This document shows positions 40,395 through 50,424 of a stretch of DNA of 64,000 nucleotides, one piece after another. The notes beneath the pieces were generated by a model. That model was not told where the DNA came from and ran no database searches. It saw only the letters and a program-made list of their open reading frames with translations. The DNA is from Paenibacillus thalictri. GTDB lineage: Bacteria > Bacillota > Bacilli > Paenibacillales > NBRC-103111. Positions within the stretch are counted from its first letter, which is position 1; every line of letters begins with the position of its first letter. The DNA lies in assembly GCF_004307995.1 (NCBI RefSeq), contig NZ_SIRE01000036.1, positions 24,206-88,205 of the forward strand, in the 5' to 3' direction. The position numbers and the translations under genes are program-made.

Positions 40395-41024
40395 TTACAG
40401 TGCCGCCTCTTGCCCTGCTCCCACCTCGCAGAGGCTCAAAAAATTACCGAGCAGGCGCATGCCGACGCTGCCGCTTTTCTCCGGGTGAAACTGCATGCCG
40501 TACACATTGCCTCGCCCGACAATCGCCGTAACCGGCTGGTAATAATCCGTAACCGCAAGCAAATCCGAAGCCACTTCGGGCAAAGCGTGGAACGAATGCA
40601 CAAAATAGACGTGCCCTTCTTCCAGCTCCCGGAACAGAGGGTTGCTTTGTTTGAATTCGAGCTTGTTCCAGCCCATATGCGGGATTTTGTAGCTGCCCTG
40701 AAAACGGACCACACGCCCCGGCAGCAGGTTCAGCCCCTGATGCGCGCCATGCTCCTCGCTTTCCGCGAACAGCAGCTGCATGCCAAGGCATATCCCCAGC
40801 AGCGGCTTGCCCGTGGCTGCATAGTCACGCACCGTCTCGGTAAGGCCTGTGGCATTGAGATTATCCATCGCATCGCCAAAAGCGCCGACTCCCGGCAAAA
40901 TCGCCCCGGACGCGCTCATGATCCGCTGCGGGTCGCTGGTCACAACCGCTTCGTAGCCCAGCCGCTCCACCGCCATGCTGACGCTGTGCAGATTGCCCAT
41001 CCCGTAGTCGATAATCGCGATCAT
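40395..41024 (-). CDS. hisH: Imidazole glycerol phosphate synthase, glutaminase subunit
   Basis: 209-residue class I glutamine amidotransferase. IDYGMGNLHSV, the oxyanion strand ILPGVGAFGDAM, the nucleophile GICLGMQLLF and the His/Glu in GMQFHPEKS are present. It begins one base after the hisB stop. In most Bacillota operons hisA stands between hisH and hisF; here it does not. Confidence 0.97.
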   Translation of the reverse strand: MIAIIDYGMGNLHSVSMAVERLGYEAVVTSDPQRIMSASGAILPGVGAFGDAMDNLNATGLTETVRDYAATGKPLLGICLGMQLLFAESEEHGAHQGLNLLPGRVVRFQGSYKIPHMGWNKLEFKQSNPLFRELEEGHVYFVHSFHALPEVASDLLAVTDYYQPVTAIVGRGNVYGMQFHPEKSGSVGMRLLGNFLSLCEVGAGQEAAL

Positions 41025-41025
41025 G

Positions 41026-41692
41026 CTACAGCACTCCCTTCGTCGAAGGAACGCCTTTCACGCGCGGATCGATGCTGGTTGCTTCGTCCAAAGCGCGTCC
41101 GAGCGCTTTGAATACCGCTTCGATCATATGGTGCGTATTATGGCCGTAATGCACGATCACGTGCAGCGTAATACGCGCTTCCAGCGCAAACTTCCACAAG
41201 AACTCGTGCACCATTTCAGTGGAGAACGTGCCTACTTGCGCGGAAGGGTACTCCGCACGGTATTCCAGATGCGGCCGGTTCGAAATATCGATGGCGACCT
41301 GCGCCAGCGCTTCGTCCATCGGCAGGAACACATTGGCGTAACGTTTGATCCCCTTCTTGTCGCCGAGCGCTTCACGCAAGCACTGGCCAAGGCAGATGCC
41401 GATGTCCTCGACCGTATGGTGGTCGTCGACATGCACGTCGCCGTCCGCATCCACTTTCAAGTCAAAATGTCCGTGCTTCGTAAACAGATCCAACATATGA
41501 TTCATGAACGGTACGTCCGTGGCGATTTCCGAGATGCCACTGCCGTCGACCTGAAAAGACAGCTTGATATCCGTTTCGCCTGTTTTCCGCTCAATGCTGG
41601 CCGAGCGGCCTTCTGCTGTTCCGGTTCCCGACAAGGTTGTGCCGAAACCTCCTTGATCGGCCTGCTCCAAAGGCTGCTTGCGCAAGCGCAAG

Positions 41693-41712
<20 letters not shown>
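41026..41712 (-). CDS. hisB: Imidazoleglycerol-phosphate dehydratase
   Basis: Monofunctional HisB: KTGETDIKLSF, the metal-binding histidines in FMNHMLDLFTKHGHFD, VHVDDHHTVEDIG and HVIVHYGHNTHHMIEA. Start is uncertain: the GTG at 41712 has AAGAAGGGGAC upstream and gives 228 residues, overlapping hisD by 20 bases; a TTG at 41634 after GGAGGTTT would give about 202, closer to the family's 195-200. The extra N-terminus is low in conservation. I kept the longer form because its ribosome site is better spaced. Confidence 0.93.
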
Positions 41713-42990
<1,278 letters not shown>

Positions 42991-42994
<4 letters not shown>

Positions 42995-43635
42995 CGCTTA
43001 ACGCCCCCTTCTGTGGGAATGACCCGCTGCAGGATATCGCACAGCTCCTGGATGCGCGCGTTTTTCAAACGGTAGCTCACCCGGTTGGCCACCAGACGGC
43101 TTGTAATGTCGAATATTTTCTCGAACTCGGCGAGGCCGTTTTCCTTAATTGTCGTGCCCGTTTCCACCATATCGACAATCCGGTCGGCGAGGCCGATCAG
43201 CGGCGCCAGCTCAATGGAACCGTTCAGCTTGATGATTTCCACCTGCTGCCCTCTTTCGCGGAAATATTGCGACGCCACGTTCGGGTACTTGGAAGCGACC
43301 CGCGGGTTCAGCACCGGCTGCCAGTCCGGCAATCCGATGACCGACATGCGGCAGCGCGCAATGCCGAGGTCCAGCAGCTCGTAAACGTTGCGGTTTTCTT
43401 CCATCAGCACGTCTTTGCCGACAATGCCGATATCCGCCACGCCGTATTCGACGTAAGTCGGCACATCGACCGGTTTGGCCATAATAAATTCCATCTTCAG
43501 CTCCGGCACCGGAACAATCAACTTGCGGGAATCGTCAAAGTCCTCCGTTACGACAAGCCCCGCTTCGTGAAACAATTTCAGCGCCTGTTTATAAATGCGG
43601 CCTTTTGGCATCGCCACTCTTAATATATCCTGCAT
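42991..43635 (-). CDS. hisG: ATP phosphoribosyltransferase, short catalytic form
   Basis: 214-residue short HisG, first committed step of histidine synthesis, requiring HisZ as regulatory partner. VAMPKGRIYKQAL, DIGIVGKDVL, and the PRPP loop DMVETGTTIKENGL are present. The C-terminal ACT-like domain of long HisG is absent, consistent with hisZ 16 bp upstream. Confidence 0.97.
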
Positions 43636-43651
43636 GCTATAGCACCCTCTT

Positions 43652-44848
43652 TCACAAAAACTCGATCACTTGACGGTACAGTTTGCCTTGCACACGGTAA
43701 GCACCGCTTGCAAGCTCCTCGACGCTCCAGCTTTCCGAATCCCTGACCAGCCGTGTTTCCACCGGCTGCCCGCCGCTTGCGCGCATATCCATGGCGCTGC
43801 GCAGCGCATGAGTCCGATTCACTGCGGTATATGCGATCAGCGTGCATTGCGGCAGCGCCGCCGGCCCTTTGCTTACGACTTCCATGATCCGGTTTGTTTT
43901 GAGTGCAAAACCGGTCGCCGGAGCAGGACGTCCAAACTGTCCGAGCAGATTGTCGTAACGTCCCCCGCTGCATACCGGAAAGCCGAGATCGGCCGCATAA
44001 CCTTCAAACGTCATGCCCGTATAATAGGAAAAATCGCCGATCATCGTCAGATCGATGCTCACATGTTCGCTCACGCCGTAGGCTTCCAGCACGCTCCACA
44101 CCTGACACAAATGTTCGATCGCCTCTTGAGCGACAGGATCGGCCGTCAGCTGCTGCGCTTGCCTGCAGATCTCTTCTCCACCGCGCAAACGAAGCAGACC
44201 TTCCAGCTCCGCCTGCGCTTCAGAGCCGAGATTGAGCGATTTCAGCTTATCGCGGTATCCTACATAGTCTTTGTTCAGCAAACATTCCTTCAGCTCCGTC
44301 TGCGCTTCTTCCCGGCCTTTCAATCTTTCGCTGAGCAGCCCGTTCAGAAAGCCGACGTGGCCTAAAGCGATCTTGAACGTATGTACGCCCGCCGCCTGCA
44401 AACAAGCCACCGCCAGCGCAATCACTTCGGCATCCGCTTCCGAAGACGCGTCGCCGACAAGCTCCATCCCCGTCTGGAAAAACTCCGCATCTCTGCCGGC
44501 TTCGGCTTCTATCGCCCGAAATACGTTCGAATGGTACGAAAGCCGGAGCGGCAGCGGTTCGTCCTTCAGCAGCGACGAGACAACGCGGGCGATCGGCGCG
44601 GTGATGTCGGATCTTAACACAAGCGTCGTACCGTTGCGGTCGAGCAGCTTGAACAATCGCCGGTCCTCCGTGGAGCTGGCCATCCCCACCGTATCGTAAT
44701 ATTCGAGTGTCGGCGTTATAATTTGCGAATAACCCCAACGCTCCATGCAATCCAGCACTTCGTATTCAATATGGCGAAGTTTGGAAACCGCCTCAGGCAT
44801 ATAATCTTTGACGCCGGCGGGTTTTTCAAACACTTTTGGCTTCGACAC
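43652..44848 (-). CDS. hisZ: ATP phosphoribosyltransferase regulatory subunit
   Basis: 398-residue paralogue of histidyl-tRNA synthetase without the tRNA-binding end, partner of the short HisG. I chose the GTG at 44848 (SKPKVFEKPAGVKDYMPEAV follows) behind GGGGTGAGG; the frame is open 39 codons upstream but that part is not family-like. Class II synthetase motif 2-like LRSDITAPIARVV and the HisZ-type YYTGMTFEGYA are visible. First gene of the his operon. Confidence 0.94.
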   Translation of the reverse strand: MSKPKVFEKPAGVKDYMPEAVSKLRHIEYEVLDCMERWGYSQIITPTLEYYDTVGMASSTEDRRLFKLLDRNGTTLVLRSDITAPIARVVSSLLKDEPLPLRLSYHSNVFRAIEAEAGRDAEFFQTGMELVGDASSEADAEVIALAVACLQAAGVHTFKIALGHVGFLNGLLSERLKGREEAQTELKECLLNKDYVGYRDKLKSLNLGSEAQAELEGLLRLRGGEEICRQAQQLTADPVAQEAIEHLCQVWSVLEAYGVSEHVSIDLTMIGDFSYYTGMTFEGYAADLGFPVCSGGRYDNLLGQFGRPAPATGFALKTNRIMEVVSKGPAALPQCTLIAYTAVNRTHALRSAMDMRASGGQPVETRLVRDSESWSVEELASGAYRVQGKLYRQVIEFL

Positions 44849-45018
44849 AACCTCACCCCAAATAATTGATTTATTTTCCACATTAGGCCGTTTCTTATCC
44901 GCATCTTGCAGAAAGAATCGGCGAAACGTATTCTTATCGTATAAACACTTAAATTTAAACCCCAAAACGCTTTAGTGAGTTAATGTGCTACCTTGCTAAC
45001 AAAATAAAGAATATTGAT

Positions 45019-45047
45019 AGTTTATCACGGAACGACACCACCGTCAA
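45019..45047 (-). promoter_or_regulatory. Predicted promoter of the his operon
   Basis: TTGACG (complement of 45042-45047), a 17-bp spacer and TAAACT (complement of 45019-45024). Confidence 0.6.
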
Positions 45048-45143
45048 TGCGCAGAAAACGGGTGTTTCTCTGTTGAAAACGGGGGATGCCACCGTCCATT
45101 CGCAACTGCGATCAGGAAGGCTTTGTCCTATTGCCAAAGCCAA

Positions 45144-45181
45144 AAAAATAAAAGGCCAGGGGTTTACACACTCCCCTAACC
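45144..45181 (-). terminator. Terminator of the hprK-lgt-ppaX-yvoF operon
   Basis: GGTTAGGGG pairs imperfectly with CCCCTGGCC across 45154-45181 and TTTTATTTTTTT follows on the minus strand. Confidence 0.85.
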
Positions 45182-45262
45182 TTCCTATACCCGCTCATCA
45201 GACGCATTGGACACGCATACAGCTTTTCCTCCTAGGGCACTGCTGTGCGTGCAAGATCACCG

Positions 45263-45766
45263 TCATACCTTTTCCCCTGTCCTTGTATCTTCGCGAATCA
45301 CCCGCATCGGGTTCCCCGCGACAAAGCTGTAAGCAGCGACGTCCTTATGAACAACCGAGCCGGCACCAATTACCGCGTGATCGCCAATGGTCACCCCCGG
45401 CAGTACGGTCGTATTTGCGCCGATCATGACGTTCGAGCCGATCCGCACCTCGCCGATCCGGTATTCCTTAATTAAATATTCATGAGTCAATAGGGTCGTG
45501 TTATACCCGATAATCGAATTTCCCCCGACCGTGATCTTCTCCGGAAAAAACACATCCACCATTACCATCAACGCAAATGCCGTCTGGTCCCCGACTTTCA
45601 TGCCGAGCAGATGGCGGTAAATCCACCGTTTGAGCGGCAGATACGGCGTATACCGGCTGATTTGGATGCATATGAAATTTTTTACCGCCTTCCAAGGACT
45701 AACCGTATTGTACATTTGCCACAAGGAATTCGGTCCTTCCACTGGAAACCGGTCCGTTCTCCGCAC
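45263..45766 (-). CDS. yvoF: Hexapeptide-repeat acyltransferase, YvoF-like
   Basis: 167-residue left-handed beta-helix acyltransferase. Hexapeptide repeats run through about 75-150 (ITVGGNSIIGYNTTLLTHEY, VRIGSNVMIGANTTVLPGVTIGDHAVIGAGSVV). The GTG start at 45766 has GAAGGGGATG upstream. Gene order lgt-ppaX-yvoF-his matches Bacillus subtilis, so it is the YvoF counterpart; the acyl acceptor is unknown. Confidence 0.85.
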   Translation of the reverse strand: MRRTDRFPVEGPNSLWQMYNTVSPWKAVKNFICIQISRYTPYLPLKRWIYRHLLGMKVGDQTAFALMVMVDVFFPEKITVGGNSIIGYNTTLLTHEYLIKEYRIGEVRIGSNVMIGANTTVLPGVTIGDHAVIGAGSVVHKDVAAYSFVAGNPMRVIREDTRTGEKV

Positions 45767-45781
45767 GCAGGCATCCCCTTC

Positions 45782-46429
45782 TTAAGCCTGTTGTAGGCCA
45801 GCTATCGAAAGCAGCTCTCTGATGTCCTGGATGATGTAATCAGGCTTAAACGATTTCAAATACTCCGTGCCTTTCAGCGACCATGCCACTCCTACCGAGG
45901 TGACTCCGGCATTCTGAGCCGCGTTAATGTCGTAATGACTGTCGCCGACCATCATGGCGGAATCCACACTGCCGCCGAGAGCTTTTAACGCAGCGCGAAT
46001 GCCTTCCGGATCGGGCTTAGGGCGCTGCACGTCCTCTACGGTCACAATCACGTTGAAGTACGGCGCCAAGCCGGTCAGCTTCAGCCCCATTTCGGTTGTT
46101 CTGCGCACCTTGCTGGTCACGACGCCCAGCTTTAAACCCGCTGCGTGCAGCTGAGCAACCGTTTCCCGCACATGCGGAAATTCCTTCACCAGCTCATCAT
46201 GCTTTCCGATGTTAAAAGCCCGGTATTTGTCGACCAGATCGTCCACCTGCTCGCGTCCGCTGAAAAATTTCATCTGGTCGATTAAGGAACGGCCCATATT
46301 CGGGATGATATGCTCCCTGGTGACCGGCTCGCTGGTTATTCCGTCAAATGTATGCAAGAACGATTGAATAATCAGCTCGTTCGTATCGACAATCGTTCCG
46401 TCCAAATCAAAAAGTACCGTTTGAATCAT
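45782..46429 (-). CDS. ppaX: Pyrophosphatase PpaX
   Basis: 215-residue HAD-superfamily hydrolase. The start at 46429 (MIQTVLFDLDGTIVDTNELI) follows AAAGGAGCAC. Motif I DLDGT, the Thr/Ser of motif II (GVVTSK), motif III Lys and motif IV MVGDSHYDI are present. In Bacillus, PpaX removes the pyrophosphate produced when HprK dephosphorylates P-Ser-HPr; its location behind hprK and lgt supports this. Confidence 0.93.
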   Translation of the reverse strand: MIQTVLFDLDGTIVDTNELIIQSFLHTFDGITSEPVTREHIIPNMGRSLIDQMKFFSGREQVDDLVDKYRAFNIGKHDELVKEFPHVRETVAQLHAAGLKLGVVTSKVRRTTEMGLKLTGLAPYFNVIVTVEDVQRPKPDPEGIRAALKALGGSVDSAMMVGDSHYDINAAQNAGVTSVGVAWSLKGTEYLKSFKPDYIIQDIRELLSIAGLQQA

Positions 46430-46454
46430 GTCGTGCTCCTTTGTCTTGATGTAA

Positions 46455-47471
46455 TTAACCTTCCACCGGCCTGCGGTCTTCCTTCGGACCGCCTTCGTCC
46501 GTTTCCGGTTCCCCTGCTGCGTTATGGCTGTGATCGGACGAAGCTTCCGCTCCGGCTGCAGCTGCCTGCCGCAAACTGACGATCGGATCGGAATACCTCG
46601 TTTCCGCGTATCCTTTTTTCCGCCGCCATACGATATAAGCGATCGCCGCAATCACGATCAGCACGGCCAGCAGCTGAGATATCCTCACATTGCCATAACT
46701 CATGTCGCCCGCTTCGAACAATACCGTCATCGGCGACCAAAGTCCGTTCATAAGCGATACCAGCCAGTCCGGGGCGGTGAACGCCAAGGAGTCGGTGCGA
46801 AGTCCTTCGACATAGAAGCGGCCGATCGAATACCAGATGAAATAACCGAAGAACAACTCGCCTGCCCGCAAAAATGATTGACGCCGCAGCACGAACAGCA
46901 GCAACAGGCCGACGATATTCCATAGCGACTCATATAAAAACGTCGGATGATAATAAACGCCCTCAATATTCATCTGATCCACGATAAAGTTCGGAAGATG
47001 CAGCGTGTTGCGCAGGAACGCTTCGGAAACCGGTCCGCCGTGCGCTTCCTGATTCATGTAGTTGCCCCAACGGCCGATAGCTTGTCCGACGATAAGTCCC
47101 GGGGCGCAAATATCGGCAATTCGCCAGAAGGCATACCCTTTGCGGCGGGTATAGATGACCGCAGCGATGATTGCCCCGATGAGCGCTCCGTAAATCGCAA
47201 TACCGCCATGCCATACCTTGAAGATCTCCGACAGATTGTCCTTGTAATCGTCCCACTTGAACGCAACGTAATAGATACGTGCGCCGACAATAGCCGAAGG
47301 AACGCCTATTAACGTCAAATCCATAAAGAAGTCGGAGGGAATCTTGAACCTTTTGCCCTCCTGTATGGCCAGCAGCAATCCCACCAATGCCGCCGTGCCC
47401 AAAATAATCCCATACCAATGAACCTTCAGCGGTCCTAGCGCAAACGCGATCGGGTCAACAGCGTAATACAA
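46455..47471 (-). CDS. lgt: Prolipoprotein diacylglyceryl transferase
   Basis: 338-residue membrane enzyme that transfers diacylglycerol from phosphatidylglycerol to the lipobox Cys of lipoproteins. The signature GRWGNYMNQEAHGG and the N-terminal HWYGIILG are present; about seven membrane helices. It starts with TTG at 47471 behind a strong AGGAGGTGA. The last 50 residues are hydrophilic and acidic (AAGAEASSDHSHN..., ending RRPVEG), beyond the usual family end at about 270-285. Second gene after hprK. Confidence 0.95.
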   Translation of the reverse strand: MYYAVDPIAFALGPLKVHWYGIILGTAALVGLLLAIQEGKRFKIPSDFFMDLTLIGVPSAIVGARIYYVAFKWDDYKDNLSEIFKVWHGGIAIYGALIGAIIAAVIYTRRKGYAFWRIADICAPGLIVGQAIGRWGNYMNQEAHGGPVSEAFLRNTLHLPNFIVDQMNIEGVYYHPTFLYESLWNIVGLLLLFVLRRQSFLRAGELFFGYFIWYSIGRFYVEGLRTDSLAFTAPDWLVSLMNGLWSPMTVLFEAGDMSYGNVRISQLLAVLIVIAAIAYIVWRRKKGYAETRYSDPIVSLRQAAAAGAEASSDHSHNAAGEPETDEGGPKEDRRPVEG

Positions 47472-47558
47472 GACGTCACCTCCTAAGGGCTTTCCGAAGG
47501 AAAGCCTGCATCGTAAGCATTTGCTAAGAGTTTGCGGAGCAAACTCGCTTCGTAAGAT

Positions 47559-48500
47559 TTACTCCATATCGTCCATATCTTCGGACAACGATTCCGTCAG
47601 CTTGTTCGTAAACTGCAGAGCGGCATTGTAACCCATGCGTTTGAGCCTAAAATTCATCGCGGCAACTTCGACGATAACCGCCAAATTTCGGCCCGGGCGC
47701 ACAGGAATCGTCACAAGCGGGAGGTCCGTATCGATGATGCGGGTTAATTCCTCGTCCAAGCCCAAACGATCGTATTGCTTGTCCTGCTGCCAAGTTTCCA
47801 GCTTGATGACAACAGAAATCTTTTTTACATTGCGAATAGCGCCTGCGCCAAAAAGCGTCATCACGTTAATGATACCGACGCCGCGTATTTCCAGCAAATG
47901 CCGAATCAGCTCCGGCGCATTGCCGTTCAACGTATGATCGGCCGTCTGCCTGATTTCCACCGCATCGTCGGCGATAAGCCGATGGCCGCGTTTGACCAGC
48001 TCAAGCGCGGTCTCGCTTTTACCGATACCGCTGCTTCCGGTGATCAGCATACCGATACCGTAAACATCCACCAGAACGCCGTGAATTGTCGTGGACGGAG
48101 CCAGCTTGTTTTCCAAAAACCCGGTCAGTCTGCTGGCAAAAATTGTCGTCGCCACTTGACTGCGAAGCACCGGCAAATCCTTCTCTCTCGAGGCTTCAAT
48201 CAATTCCTCCGGCACATCCAGCCCGCGCGTGACGCAGATGCATGGCGTTTCTTCCGGCCTGCATAAGCGCAGCATCCGTTCTTTTCGTTCCTCAGGCGAT
48301 AAATTGGAGAAAAACGTCAACTCCGTCTTGCCTAGCAGTTGCACCCGTTCATGCGGATGAAACTCGAAATAACCCGCCATTTCCAAGCCGGGGCGGTATA
48401 AATCGGCGACGGTGATCGGACGCTTCAGCCCGGCTTCACCGGACACCACTTCCAGCTGAAACGCCTCCACCAGCTCCGAAACCTTCGTTTTTTTGGCCAT
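47559..48500 (-). CDS. hprK: HPr kinase/phosphorylase
   Basis: 313-residue sensor of carbon catabolite repression that phosphorylates Ser46 of HPr and Crh, and reverses it by phosphorolysis. The P-loop GSSGIGKSETALEL and the family signature around EIRGVGIINVMTLFG are intact; the N-terminal domain (1-130) is MurF-like. First gene of hprK-lgt-ppaX-yvoF. Confidence 0.97.
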   Translation of the reverse strand: MAKKTKVSELVEAFQLEVVSGEAGLKRPITVADLYRPGLEMAGYFEFHPHERVQLLGKTELTFFSNLSPEERKERMLRLCRPEETPCICVTRGLDVPEELIEASREKDLPVLRSQVATTIFASRLTGFLENKLAPSTTIHGVLVDVYGIGMLITGSSGIGKSETALELVKRGHRLIADDAVEIRQTADHTLNGNAPELIRHLLEIRGVGIINVMTLFGAGAIRNVKKISVVIKLETWQQDKQYDRLGLDEELTRIIDTDLPLVTIPVRPGRNLAVIVEVAAMNFRLKRMGYNAALQFTNKLTESLSEDMDDME

Positions 48501-48573
48501 CGTTTCCTGTCTCCTTTGTGTCCCAATATTCCCATCCTAATGGAATTTCGGCCTGAAATCAACCACAGCCCGG

Positions 48574-48738
48574 TTAGGCGGAACCTTCGTCCTCCGCCTC
48601 TGAACCTTCATTCGGTTCCCGCTCCGCACAATTCAAACAAATGACGCCTCCGCCCTCAGCGACAATTCCTTCCAAGAAACCGCCGCGGCAATATACTTCC
48701 GTTCCGCAGCGCCGGCACACTCCCACCAAATCTGCCAC
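48574..48738 (-). CDS. Small double-CxxC protein (54 aa)
   Basis: Two metal-ligand pairs, CRRC and CLNC, with a Gly-rich connector (YCRGGFLEGIV) suggest a zinc ribbon; the C-terminus is acidic. Start: the GTG at 48738 (VADLVGVC) has AGGGTGA five to eight bases upstream; the frame opens at 48771 without a site. It lies between a zinc-ribbon membrane protein gene and hprK, on the same strand. Function unknown. Confidence 0.65.
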   Translation of the reverse strand: MADLVGVCRRCGTEVYCRGGFLEGIVAEGGGVICLNCAEREPNEGSEAEDEGSA

Positions 48739-48763
48739 CAGTCTCACCCTGCTTTCATCGCTA

Positions 48764-49228
48764 TTAAACAACGAACAGACCTACTATAGTAGCAATTGCA
48801 ATTACAGCCAAAGCGAATACTAGCAATGCCACGCCAACTTCGCGTTTGTGGGGTTCGTCGCTGAAGGCGAAGATACCGCCGACGATCAGTCCGACAAGCG
48901 GAATGAGCAGCGTAGCGATAAATAATAACACCGTGGCGCATCCGTTGCCGGATGCACCGGAATCCTGATAATAAGCTCCCGATCGGCCCGTTCTGGCAGG
49001 CTTCAGCACCGTACTTCCACAGTACTTGCAGGTCAGAACGTCCGGTTCCAACTTTTCATCGCAATACCAGCAATTGCTTCTCGTACCCGATAGGATGCCG
49101 GTGAACCGCTTCTCCGCGTTAACCGTCCCCTCCAGCGGAGCATCCGATAACGAGGTACTGCATACTACACACAATAAAGCGTGCTCGGAATTCGATTCCC
49201 CGCAGCTTTTGCATATTTTGACAGCCAT
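48764..49228 (-). CDS. Zinc-ribbon protein with two membrane helices
   Basis: 154 residues. The first zinc ribbon is CKSC...CVVC (about 6-23), the second CWYC...CKYC (about 53-70). Two hydrophobic segments follow (about 97-120 and 133-154) with a short charged turn EPHKRE between. The ATG at 49228 has GAGGAGG upstream. It heads the run into hprK. No family name is recognised; such proteins are often membrane-anchored sensors or assembly factors. Confidence 0.75.
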   Translation of the reverse strand: MAVKICKSCGESNSEHALLCVVCSTSLSDAPLEGTVNAEKRFTGILSGTRSNCWYCDEKLEPDVLTCKYCGSTVLKPARTGRSGAYYQDSGASGNGCATVLLFIATLLIPLVGLIVGGIFAFSDEPHKREVGVALLVFALAVIAIATIVGLFVV

Positions 49229-49422
49229 GCGATTCCTCCTCTTAAAGACGTTAAGCAGCAGAAATGTATCCGCAAAGGAGTCTCATCCGTAAATACAAGG
49301 GCATGGTATAAAATGAGATGGTCCTATTATACCATAGGTATACGCTTGAAGAACGTTGATCAACGCAGTTACAGTATGATTTCTCTTACGGGATGGAAGA
49401 TGAAAACGGGGAGCTGATGCAC

Positions 49423-50277
49423 TTGAGAGACGAGCAAGAGATGATGAAGCTGTTTGTTGATTTTGCCCGGAACGATCAACGGATCCGGTTGGCCGTCATG
49501 GAAGGGTCGCGGACAAACCGGCATATTCCGCGCGATACATTTCAAGATTACGATATCTCTTATTTTGTGACTGAGATGGATTCCTTCAAAGCAAACGATC
49601 AATGGCTTGATGTATTCGGAGACCGCATCATGATGCAGAAGCCGGAGGATATGGAGCTGTTTCCTGCCGAATTAGGCAACTGGTTTTCTTACATCATGCT
49701 TTTTGCAGATGGGAATAAACTGGATCTCACGCTGATCCCCGTCGGCGAAGCGGAAGACTATTTTGCCAAAAGCGACGGTTTAGTTGAAGTGCTGCTCGAT
49801 AAGGATCGTATCGTGAGCCATGAAGTACGTGCGAGTGACCGTCAATATTGGATTCAACGGCCGACGGCAAGAGAGTTCGACGATTGCTGCAATGAGTTTT
49901 GGATGGTTTCCACCTATGTGGTAAAGGGGCTGGCTAGGAAAGAGATTTTGTTTGCTATCGACCATCTAAACGAAATAGCCCGCCCCAATCTGCTGCGCAT
50001 GATGGCCTGGCGAATCGGATCGGAGCACGGGTACACCTTCAGTCTGGGCAAAAATTACAAGTTTATCGAGCGCTACCTTCCAAACGAAGATTGGGATGAT
50101 CTGCTGTCCACTTATACGGAGAATAGCTATGCCAACACGTGGCGGTCATTGTTCGTTTGTTACGAGCTTTTTCGAAAATACTCCAAAGCCGTGGCTGAAA
50201 GTCTGGGGTATATATACCCGAATTACGATGAAACCATCACCAAGTACACAGAACGGATTTATGATTCTTTACCGTAG
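49423..50277 (+). CDS. aadK: Aminoglycoside 6-adenylyltransferase, AadK-like
   Basis: 284 residues, the same length as Bacillus subtilis AadK. GSRTNRHIPRDTFQDYDISYFV carries the nucleotidyltransferase GS...D-x-D core; MMQKPEDMELFP, GNWFSYIMLF, PTAREFDDCCNEFWMVSTYVVKGL and LRMMAW are hallmarks of the ANT(6) family. The family adenylates streptomycin. A TTG start at 49423 (RDEQEMMKLF follows) is preferred because GGGGAG lies nine bases upstream and it matches AadK's beginning; the frame opens at 49393. Likely an intrinsic chromosomal gene: no mobile-element genes flank it. Confidence 0.92.
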   Translation: MRDEQEMMKLFVDFARNDQRIRLAVMEGSRTNRHIPRDTFQDYDISYFVTEMDSFKANDQWLDVFGDRIMMQKPEDMELFPAELGNWFSYIMLFADGNKLDLTLIPVGEAEDYFAKSDGLVEVLLDKDRIVSHEVRASDRQYWIQRPTAREFDDCCNEFWMVSTYVVKGLARKEILFAIDHLNEIARPNLLRMMAWRIGSEHGYTFSLGKNYKFIERYLPNEDWDDLLSTYTENSYANTWRSLFVCYELFRKYSKAVAESLGYIYPNYDETITKYTERIYDSLP

Positions 50278-50308
50278 AACCTAGAACCGCACCTTATCCA
50301 ACGCAAAA

Positions 50309-50345
50309 GGGCTGCGCCTTCAACCGGCAGCAGCCCCATTTCCGG
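50309..50345. terminator. Bidirectional terminator between aadK and nucleoside hydrolase
   Basis: GGGCTGC (50309-50315) pairs with GCAGCCC (50330-50336). T-rich flanks are short on both sides. The two genes converge here. Confidence 0.6.
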
Positions 50346-50424
50346 GTCCGGCTATGCATCGATCTCGTCAATTACGGAATTTACATGCGCCTCATGACGC
50401 AACCACGCAGACATAAAATTGTTA

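Larger units (their letters stand above)
44849..45262. other. his operon leader and promoter region
   Basis: Holds the his promoter (45019-45047), a leader of about 165 nt and the yvoF terminator. GACGGTGGCATC- and GACGGTGGTGTC-like stretches and two CCCGTTTTC copies occur upstream of the promoter on the minus strand. I looked for a T-box (AGGGTGGTACCGCG) and did not find one. A perfect GGCTTTG/CAAAGCC hairpin lies at 45119-45141. Confidence 0.4.

Noticed and set aside
44849..45020. His-type T-box leader before hisZ
   Set aside because: The conserved AGGGTGG-ACCGCG element and an antiterminator/terminator pair are not visible.
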